A stretch of DNA of 28,243 nt from JAWLFY01 sp964462125 (lineage in GTDB: Bacteria; Planctomycetota; Planctomycetia; Pirellulales; Pirellulaceae), in the NCBI GenBank assembly GCA_964462125.1, contig CAYWXT010000045.1, positions 1 through 28,243 on the forward strand, in the 5' to 3' direction. A program made the position numbers and the translations under genes. Of this stretch, positions 18,228-24,283 are shown one piece after another. Position 1 is the first letter of the stretch, and the number at the start of each line of letters is the position of its first letter. The notes beneath the pieces were generated by a model. It saw nothing but the letters and a program-made list of their open reading frames with translations. It searched no databases and was not told where the DNA came from.

Positions 18228-20285
18228 TCAGAAGAGGAACTTGCACAGCCACTCGTAGACTTCGTGAAAGAAGACAAAGCCGCTGGCCCGGCGGCCGCAG
18301 CGGATGTCGGCCGTCACTCGCGTCCCAGGGCTGGGCTTCAGATTCGCCAGCGATTCCTGGTCGGGCATCACCCGCATCTTGATGACCGAGCCGTGCTCCT
18401 CGCTCTCCTCGGCGCGGCGCGAGATGTGTTTGGTCAACAAGGTCCCTTTCAAGGGCTGGTCGGGATCGGAGGCGAGGATGTAGCGGACATCCAATTGGTC
18501 GGCACCCATCTGTTCGATATAGCGGTCCAGGTGCCCTTCCCGCTTCTCCGGCATGTCGACTTCGATGTGGAGCGGCCGGCTCAGGTCGGCGACTTTCATC
18601 AGGACCTGGCCGGTTTGGACCGGGCGGCTGCGGAGCATCCGTTCGACTTCCCAGGAAACGATGACCCCATCGACCGGAGAGCGAACGATGAGTTCCTCGG
18701 CGCGTTTCTGCTTGAGTTCCAATTTGGCCTCCAAGACCTGCAGCTTGGTTCTCAGCTGCGCCGCCTCCCCTTCCATCGTTCGCAGCTCGGCCGGATCGAG
18801 CCGTTGGCGCCGGCTGAGATTCCCCAGTTTTCCCTGGACGCTGGCGAGTTCCGCTTTGGTGGTCAGGATCTGACCCTGCACATCGGCCATGTCGATATCG
18901 ATTTGGCGATTGCGCAGGTGGACCAGTTCCTGCCCCGCGGTGACCACTTCGCCATGCTCGACCTTCACGTCGATTACTTCTCCGTCGATTTTGGCGAAGA
19001 CATTTCGCTCGACTTCCGGTTTCAGCGTCCCTTCGGCCTGCAGATTGAAGTCGCGGGGGATGAAGATCAGCCCAAAAATGACTGCCATCAGCAGCCCGGC
19101 AACCGCCAAGGTTTTGGGGAGCGTGCGCGCCTTGAGCACCCACGTGGCCCGGCCGAGGGCTCGCCAGATCGGCATCAGAAACAGATTGGTGTGGGACAGC
19201 GAGTTGGCGATCGCCCGCGTCCCATGTTCATACACCAGATCGCAGCGGCTGTGAAACACCGCCGGTGGCAAGTCGCTTTCGATCTGCTCAACGATCAGGG
19301 CGCCGATCACCTCGCCGCGGTGGGCGTTGTCCCGGTCGAGTTCCCCGGTCGCCCCCTCTTCATCCACCCCCAGCTTCCGTTCCGGTGCGCGCAAGGGGAG
19401 CACGGCGATGTTGCGGCCGTACGACAGGTCGACGTATTCCTCCAACGCCTCCTCGATCTGCGGCGGCAAATCTTCGGTGGAGCCATCGTGCCAGAGCGGC
19501 TCTCCGGCGGCAACCACGCGGGAGGCGAGCCGGTTCAGCGCGGTCACGATGTTCGAACGGTTCTCGATCGTGTCCTGGCCGCTGATCGCCAGCACGCGGC
19601 ATTTGCTGCCCCGCTTGATCGCGACACTGACCCGGTCGCAGCCGATCATGCGGCGGCCTTCGTTGGCGACCACGTTGGCCGTTTCGGTCAAGTCCAGCGA
19701 CTCGTGGGCCGCGCGGGCGAAGGAGTCGGATTGCTGCCAGAGCGTTTGCCGGTCGCCCAAGGTGCGGAGCTTTTGGCTCCGCAGCCACTCGGATGCCAGC
19801 TCGCACATCTGCTGGACAAACCGCAGATAACCCCGCTGGGTGTCCGGCGCCGTGTCCGGACGCTGGAAAATCTCGATCAGCCCGTCGTTTTGGCCGTCGT
19901 GCTGTAGCGCCCCGAGGACGAGGAGATAACGGGTCGGGTTGCCCTCGGCGTCGCCGTCGGTAGTCCCGGAGTAGGGGGGGATCAGCAGCGATTGTCCGCT
20001 GTTGGCCACCCGGCGGATCAACCGATTGTGGCGGTTGGCGTCGTCGCTGTCGTCGGACAACAGCGAGGGCTCGGCGTTGATCTGGTATTGCAGCTGTAAC
20101 TGACGATCCTCGTCGAGCAACCAGATCGCTCCGCCGGCGGCCGCCAGCGCGGTGATCACACGGCTGAGCAGCTCTGGATAGAACTCATCGGCTGTCGCCC
20201 CCCCCTTGGCCAGCGCCGCAATCTCGTTGACCAGGGAGCGGATTTGAGCTTTGGTTTCTTCGACCGTCTGTTGATTGACCGACAT
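18228..20285 (-). CDS. GAF-domain HlyD-type membrane adaptor
   Basis: A 685-residue protein, first gene of the operon. Residues about 30-165 and 195-370 look like two GAF-type sensory domains (AAAGGAIWLLDEDRQLQLQY; ANEGRRMIGCDRVSVAIKRG; YGRNIAVLPLRAP). One membrane helix at 391-410 (TLAVAGLLMAVIFGLIFIP) has positive charge on its N-terminal side, placing the GAF domains in the cytosol. The C-terminal half is periplasmic: lipoyl half-motif about 430-455 (AKIDGEVIDVKVEHGEVVTAG), coiled coil about 465-530, second half about 532-545 (VRSPVDGVIVSW), and a barrel to the end. Sensory domains joined to an adaptor suggest ligand-controlled assembly or activity. The frame runs on upstream through the repeats and gap, but ATG 20285 starts the recognisable protein. 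The gap to the next gene (about 65 bp) contains a 12-bp direct repeat. Confidence 0.85.
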   Translation of the reverse strand: MSVNQQTVEETKAQIRSLVNEIAALAKGGATADEFYPELLSRVITALAAAGGAIWLLDEDRQLQLQYQINAEPSLLSDDSDDANRHNRLIRRVANSGQSLLIPPYSGTTDGDAEGNPTRYLLVLGALQHDGQNDGLIEIFQRPDTAPDTQRGYLRFVQQMCELASEWLRSQKLRTLGDRQTLWQQSDSFARAAHESLDLTETANVVANEGRRMIGCDRVSVAIKRGSKCRVLAISGQDTIENRSNIVTALNRLASRVVAAGEPLWHDGSTEDLPPQIEEALEEYVDLSYGRNIAVLPLRAPERKLGVDEEGATGELDRDNAHRGEVIGALIVEQIESDLPPAVFHSRCDLVYEHGTRAIANSLSHTNLFLMPIWRALGRATWVLKARTLPKTLAVAGLLMAVIFGLIFIPRDFNLQAEGTLKPEVERNVFAKIDGEVIDVKVEHGEVVTAGQELVHLRNRQIDIDMADVQGQILTTKAELASVQGKLGNLSRRQRLDPAELRTMEGEAAQLRTKLQVLEAKLELKQKRAEELIVRSPVDGVIVSWEVERMLRSRPVQTGQVLMKVADLSRPLHIEVDMPEKREGHLDRYIEQMGADQLDVRYILASDPDQPLKGTLLTKHISRRAEESEEHGSVIKMRVMPDQESLANLKPSPGTRVTADIRCGRRASGFVFFHEVYEWLCKFLF

Positions 20286-20436
20286 GGGCCTTTGACACGT
20301 AGGAGCGGAAGAATACGGGTCTGTCGACAGTAATGAATCCTGGGTTTCATCGCCATCGCGACCGGTTGGGGAAGACCAGAAAGCCGGGGACCCTCGGCGG
20401 GCCGTACCGATTCTCGCGAATGGTCCATTTCTAACC

Positions 20437-20453
20437 TTATACAAATTGTATAA
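20437..20453. promoter_or_regulatory. AT-rich perfect inverted repeat, candidate operator
   Basis: TTATACAA-A-TTGTATAA has two perfect 8-bp arms around one base, in otherwise GC-rich DNA. It lies between the divergent GAF-HlyD gene (start 20285) and the CxxC protein gene (start 20514). The geometry is that of a dimeric helix-turn-helix repressor site. It also contains -10-like TATAAA/TATACA sequences on both strands, so a bound protein could block both promoters. No regulator gene is adjacent, so the binding protein is unknown. Confidence 0.55.
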
Positions 20454-20513
20454 ACTGGATTGCGATCGAGAGCAAGTCGGTTTTTTTCCAGGAATGATTT
20501 GGAGGAGGAGGGC

Positions 20514-20945
20514 GTGAGCGTGCCGCAACCGAGATCTGGACCGCCGCCGGACCGTTCGGGTGAGACTTCGCCTGAGCGGGTGCGGTCGGAGTTGGCCGAG
20601 CTCGACCGCGAGCTGAACCAGCTCCGGCGTGAACTGCGACGGTCGATCGAGGCCAAGCTGGGGCGATTTGCTGGCCGGTCGATGGGAACGTTGGCGGCGA
20701 ATCGGGAGCTGGCCACGGCCATCCATTCGCTGCTTGACGGTTATGGGCTCCGCGTCCGCTGCAGCGAGTGTGGGCATCCGGCGATTCTGCGTGTTTCTCC
20801 CCGCCCCGGTTCTCGATCTGGCGCGTTCGTCTTCGATCACACCATCGATGGCCGCCGGACGTTTCACGGCGGCGGCGGTCAAGTTCCTCCATTGCGGCTG
20901 GTCGCCAAGCCGGCTCGCCGCAGCAAGCGTCGGGCGGCTGGCTGA
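20514..20945 (+). CDS. Small basic hypothetical protein with a CxxC site
   Basis: About 143 residues from GTG 20514, which has GGAGGAGGAGG directly upstream. ATG 20460 (161 residues) is the alternative, but it has no ribosome site and gives a poor N-terminus. An N-terminal charged helix is coiled-coil-like (VRSELAELDRELNQLRRELRR). A compact C-terminal module follows with a single CxxC (VRCSECGHPAILR), FVFDHTIDGRRTFHGGG and a basic Lys/Arg tail. One CxxC alone would need dimerisation, or His residues, to bind zinc. Not a named family that I recognise. The basic tail could bind nucleic acid, but this is speculation. It is divergent from the GAF-HlyD operon across the inverted repeat. Confidence 0.7.
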   Translation: MSVPQPRSGPPPDRSGETSPERVRSELAELDRELNQLRRELRRSIEAKLGRFAGRSMGTLAANRELATAIHSLLDGYGLRVRCSECGHPAILRVSPRPGSRSGAFVFDHTIDGRRTFHGGGGQVPPLRLVAKPARRSKRRAAG

Positions 20946-20948
20946 TCC

Positions 20949-21293
20949 GACGATCCGGCCCGGCGGCGGAGTACCTCCGTTTCGCCGAAGCGGAGCGTGG
21001 AATCGCGATTGACTCACGCGATCCCCAACCGGCCTGGCAGTGGAAAACGTCCCCGCATCGCCACGATCCGGCCCGGCGGCGGAGTACCTCCGTTTCGCCG
21101 AAGCGGAGCGTGGAATCNNNNNNNNNNNNNNNNNNNNNNNNNNNNNNNNNNNNNNNNNNNNNNNNNNNNNNNNNNNNNNNNNNNNNNNNNNNNNNNNNNN
21201 NNNNNNNNNNNNNNNNNCCAACCGGCCTGGCAGTGGAAAACGTCCCCGCATCGCCACGATCCGGCCCGGCGGGACGGATGTACTGCGAAACGG
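20949..21293. repeat. 113-bp tandem repeat array (interrupted by a gap)
   Basis: The word GATCCGGCCCGGCGG recurs at 20952, 21065 and 21258. The first two define a 113-bp period with near-identical units. Each unit contains CGGAG-TAC-CTCCG, then CTCCGTTTCG-C-CGAAGCGGAG (10-bp arms, one G-U), then ATCGCG...CGCGAT, so it can form several alternative hairpins. The last unit (from 21229) loses the hairpin part and ends GACGGATGTAC, like the copies at 1-161. A 100-N gap lies inside. No ORF, transposase or spacer structure is present. Confidence 0.85.
21118..21217. other. Assembly gap (100 N) inside the tandem repeat
   Basis: The left edge ends with a 55-bp word also present at 20950-21004. The right edge begins with a 55-bp word also present from 21023-21079. 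Both are graph branch points for k=55. Keeping repeat phase, the missing DNA should be 20 bp plus a multiple of 113 bp; the 100 N is a placeholder. Confidence 0.8.
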
Positions 21294-21310
21294 AGGTGGC
21301 CGTGGTTTGC

Positions 21311-21316
21311 TATCAT
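21311..21316 (+). promoter_or_regulatory. Candidate -10 element for dinB-methyltransferase pair
   Basis: TATCAT lies only 6 nt before the ATG at 21323, so a transcript from it would be leaderless or nearly so. No good -35. It lies just beyond the last repeat unit. Confidence 0.25.
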
Positions 21317-21322
21317 TGCGGC

Positions 21323-21865
21323 ATGAAGACTGAATCGATTCCGCTCCCGACCGCCGACGATGCCCGGGCCCAGTTGCGGGCGGCGATGGCTCAGCTTGAG
21401 TTTGCCCGCCGCTACACGTTGGAGCTGCTGGAGGCGACTCCGGAGGAGCGGTGGTTTGAGATCCCGTCTGGGGTTCCGAGCTGTGTTGCTTGGCAGGTTG
21501 GCCATTTGGCGGTCAGCCAATACGGGTTGCTGCTCTTTCGGATCCGGGGCCGCCGCCCGGAGGATCTGGAGTTGATCCCTGGGCGATTTCGCAAGGCTTA
21601 CGGTCGCGGGTCGACTCCCGGTCGCGATTCCAGCGGCGAGCGGTCGCCGGCGGCGTTGCTGGAGCGGCTCCGCCAGGTCGACCGTCAGTCCCGCTTGGAG
21701 CTGGCGGAGGTCGATCCCGCGGTGTTGCTCGAGCCGGTGGAGATGCCCTATGCCGGCTACCCGATCAAGCTTGGTGCGATCCTATTCTGTCCCCTGCATG
21801 AGCAGATCCATGCGGGGCAGGTCGGATGTCTGCGGCGGGCGTTGGGGTTGTCGCCGATTCGCTGA
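21323..21865 (+). CDS. DinB-like (four-helix-bundle) metalloenzyme family protein
   Basis: A 180-residue protein of the DinB/YfiT superfamily, four-helix bundles with a three-His metal site; characterised relatives include thiol S-transferases. The three His are visible: His61 (QVGHLAVSQ), His159 and His163 (PLHEQIHAGQVGCLRRALG). The longer open frame upstream runs through the repeat array and gap and is rejected; ATG 21323 gives a normal N-terminus. The stop overlaps the methyltransferase start (TGATG), so the two are translationally coupled and probably act together. It has nothing to do with DNA polymerase IV, which is also called DinB. Confidence 0.88.
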   Translation: MKTESIPLPTADDARAQLRAAMAQLEFARRYTLELLEATPEERWFEIPSGVPSCVAWQVGHLAVSQYGLLLFRIRGRRPEDLELIPGRFRKAYGRGSTPGRDSSGERSPAALLERLRQVDRQSRLELAEVDPAVLLEPVEMPYAGYPIKLGAILFCPLHEQIHAGQVGCLRRALGLSPIR

Positions 21866-22647
21866 TGATGGAAACGTTCCACGAGTCGATCTACGACCAT
21901 CCGAAATATTACGATCTGGTTTTCGGGGCGGACTGTGCCGCGGAGGTCCGGTTCATCCTCGGATGTGCCGGGGCGTATCTCGAGCGTCCGTTGCGGCGGG
22001 TGTTCGAGCCTGCGTGTGGCACCGGTCGGCTGTTGTTTGCCTTGGCGCGGCGTGGTTTGGAGGTGTCGGGGCTGGACTTGAACCAGCGGGCGATTGCTTA
22101 TTGCAACGCTCGGCTCGATCGGCACCGCTTGCCCCCTTCGGGTTTCGTGGCCGACATGGCCGATTTCCGGGTTCGTCGCCGGAGTGACGTGGCGATCAAC
22201 ACGATCAACAGTTTTCGTCACCTACCGACCGAGGCGGCTGCCCGAGCGCATCTGGAGTGCATGGCCGGGGCCGTCGGTCGCGGCGGGCTTTACCTGCTCG
22301 GCATTCATCTGACACCGACCGCGGCGGCCCCAAGCGAGACCGAGTCGTGGTCGGCGCGGCGGGGAAACCTGGCGGTCAACACGCACATGTGGACGATTGA
22401 GCGGGATCGTCGTCGGCGTCGCGAACGGTTCGGCATTCGGTTCGATGTCCGCACGCCCCGCCGGTCGTTCCGGATCAATGACGTCTTGGAGCTCCGGAGT
22501 TACACCGCCGGTCAGATGCGGCGTCTGCTCCGCTCGGTTGCTGCCTGGGAGCTTGCCGAGACGTTTGATTTCGCCTACGACCTCGGGGCTCCAATTCAGG
22601 TCGACGCGACGAGTGAAGATGTCGTCTACGTCTTGTGTCGGCGATAG
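21865..22647 (+). CDS. Class I SAM-dependent methyltransferase
   Basis: A 260-residue cytosolic methyltransferase. Motif I is FEPACGTGRLLFALARRG (about 47-64), followed by the acidic ribose-binding residue Asp71 in VSGLDLNQRAI. Motif II-like is FVADMADFRV, and motif III GRGGLYLLGIHL. The N-terminal HPKYYDLVFG segment is usual for this group. Start at 21865, whose A is the last base of the preceding stop codon; the open frame upstream of it would lie within the DinB-like gene. Substrate cannot be assigned; coupling to a thiol-transferase-like protein suggests small-molecule modification (inference). Confidence 0.9.
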   Translation: MMETFHESIYDHPKYYDLVFGADCAAEVRFILGCAGAYLERPLRRVFEPACGTGRLLFALARRGLEVSGLDLNQRAIAYCNARLDRHRLPPSGFVADMADFRVRRRSDVAINTINSFRHLPTEAAARAHLECMAGAVGRGGLYLLGIHLTPTAAAPSETESWSARRGNLAVNTHMWTIERDRRRRRERFGIRFDVRTPRRSFRINDVLELRSYTAGQMRRLLRSVAAWELAETFDFAYDLGAPIQVDATSEDVVYVLCRR

Positions 22648-22655
22648 ACGCGGGT

Positions 22656-22668
22656 GTGGCGGGGCCAC
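22656..22668. terminator. Small hairpin between convergent genes
   Basis: GTGGC-GGG-GCCAC lies 9 bp past the methyltransferase stop, in the 73-bp space before the convergent zinc-ribbon gene. There is no U-tract, so termination is uncertain. Confidence 0.25.
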
Positions 22669-22720
22669 TCGAACGGCGGGATTCCCAGACGCCTGGTATG
22701 TCTGCCGCTGCCGGGGTCAA

Positions 22721-23278
22721 CTAAGTGTCCTGTCCAACGATCGATCGGTCGCGTCGGCTGAGCAGGACCAATCCGGCGGCGGCGGTGATTGCGGCGGCGG
22801 CGATCGCGCCGGAGATGATGGCGTTGCGTTTCCAGCGGAGTTTGGTTTGTTCTGCGACGCGGTACATCATCGGCATCGCCAGATCGACGCCGAATCGCTC
22901 GATATCTTCGTATTCTCGAATCAGCTCGGCCGCGGTCAGTTCGTGGTAGCGGGCTCGCAGTTCGGCGATGTGCCCCTCGGTGGTGATCGGCACATCGACC
23001 GACATGGCGCGAACCGAACAGAAGCCGCTGACCAGGAGGCTGACCAGGGCGATCGATCCGAGGAGGCCGAACGCGATCCGCTGGCCGATCGACGTGCTGC
23101 TGCCGCTGCGGGAAGGGGCATCGTTCGGCTCGGGGTCGACCAGCGGCAGCCGTCTCAGTTCACCCAGTTTGGGGATGCTGACCGATTGGCCACAGGCGTC
23201 ACACGTGCGAGACTCGCCCGCTTGTGGGGTCGCGACCGACAGGCTGGCGTGGCAGTGGGGGCAGGGGAGCCGGTGCAT
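22721..23278 (-). CDS. Zinc-ribbon membrane protein, hypothetical
   Basis: About 185 residues. An N-terminal zinc ribbon has CPHC at about 6-9 and CDAC at about 26-29 (RLPCPHCHASLSV, TCDACGQSVSIP). A polar linker leads to a membrane helix at about 65-88 (IAFGLLGSIALVSLLVSGF), a periplasmic or soluble loop (RARYHELTAAELIREYEDIERFG), and a second helix near the C-terminus (about 155-177). The frame opens further upstream at 23389, but the preceding stretch has no family character; ATG 23278 gives the zinc ribbon at the very N-terminus, as in many planctomycete proteins. Function unknown. Confidence 0.75.
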   Translation of the reverse strand: MHRLPCPHCHASLSVATPQAGESRTCDACGQSVSIPKLGELRRLPLVDPEPNDAPSRSGSSTSIGQRIAFGLLGSIALVSLLVSGFCSVRAMSVDVPITTEGHIAELRARYHELTAAELIREYEDIERFGVDLAMPMMYRVAEQTKLRWKRNAIISGAIAAAAITAAAGLVLLSRRDRSIVGQDT

Positions 23279-24283
23279 GGAGGCTAGGAGTGAACGAAGT
23301 TTTGAAGGCGTTTTGAAGGTTGCGCGACTGGACCGAGCGGGCGGACCGACTAGAATCAAAGGAGCAAGCGGCACCACTGCCATGCACAACCTTGCTCGAG
23401 GCGAGATTGCTGCGGGGGGATGCTCGGAGATTCACCAGGAATACCCGCAAGCGTTGCCACGCGAAAGCCGCCGGTCGAGCGGTTGGAAATAACGAGCTGT
23501 TTTGTTCGTCTTCGCGTCCCGGGAGGAACGGGTTCGCACCCAAGTGGTGAAATTTGCCGAATGATGCCAGGAGGGCGGTCAATGCCGATAGGTGTGATAC
23601 GCCGAGAGGCTTGAAAACGTTCGGAGGGGAATTCTCGACGACGCCGTTATTCCAGTGCCGTACTTTCATGCCGTGATTCCAGTGTTGGTGCCGTTTCGGC
23701 GCTGCCACACCGGCGGAGATTCCCTGATCGCCAAGGTAGCGGTGATTCGGGAGAGTTGAACGAACCAGAAAATTTTTCCAATTGGAGTGCAAGCACGGGA
23801 GGGTATCTGCCGGGGTGGTAGAATAAGGGGTTGCGAGGGACGTCTGGCGGGTTGGCTTGTCAGTTGTCGTACTTGCCGGTCACTGCTACTGCCCTGACGG
23901 TTGTGTTTTGCCCGTGAATGTTGTTTGTAGAAAGGACCGAAACTGCGCTGCCGGTTGTCGCCGGCGGCCCCAGCGAAACACCGACCGAGTGATGCTTTCC
24001 GAGCAGCCGTAGGACGCATGTGGCGTCCGTGGCGCGCCCCCTTCCCGACCGAGCCTTCCACCAGATTCTCGCCACGTTCACGACGCCCACGGCGCTGCAA
24101 GCCGTGCCTCCAAGGGTGGGGATTTTTGGCGGGAGCCGCGGAGGTCGGTCGGGGGTTGCATGCCGAGGAGGGTATCGCCAGTGGCTGTGCGGGCGAGCGA
24201 TCGTGGAACAAAGCGGTTGCCGAGCATGCATTCCCTTTATTCCGACAGGTTATACCTCAACGCATCTGCGAGGAGTTCCAGCT
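23279..24283. other. About 1 kb without a recognisable gene, upstream of the sigma factor
   Basis: Short open frames occur, but none has a plausible start, codon pattern or family match. Seen in it: an 11-bp tandem repeat (GTTTTGAAGG at 23299 and 23310), a 15-bp direct repeat with one mismatch (23643-23657 and 23670-23684, spacing 27), and TAGAAT boxes at about 23351 and 23819. I do not see tmRNA, RNase P or 6S hallmarks. It probably contains the sigma-factor promoter(s) and a long 5' leader; an unannotated RNA is possible. Confidence 0.5.
23643..23684. repeat. 15-bp direct repeat pair upstream of the sigma gene
   Basis: GCCGTTATTCCAGTG (23643) and GCCGTGATTCCAGTG (23670) differ at one base and are 27 bp apart, close to 2.6 helical turns. 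It could be a protein-binding site pair; there is no further support. Confidence 0.4.

Noticed and set aside
18183..19907. 574-codon plus-strand ORF
   Set aside because: Antisense to the two adaptor genes, both of which have clear domains; no recognisable protein features.
20286..21257. Long upstream extension of the GAF-HlyD frame, through the repeats and N-gap
   Set aside because: The extension is repeat-derived, crosses an assembly gap and is antisense to the CxxC gene. The recognisable protein starts at 20285.
20949..21293. CRISPR array
   Set aside because: Units are about 113 bp and directly adjacent, without unique spacers, and no cas genes are nearby.
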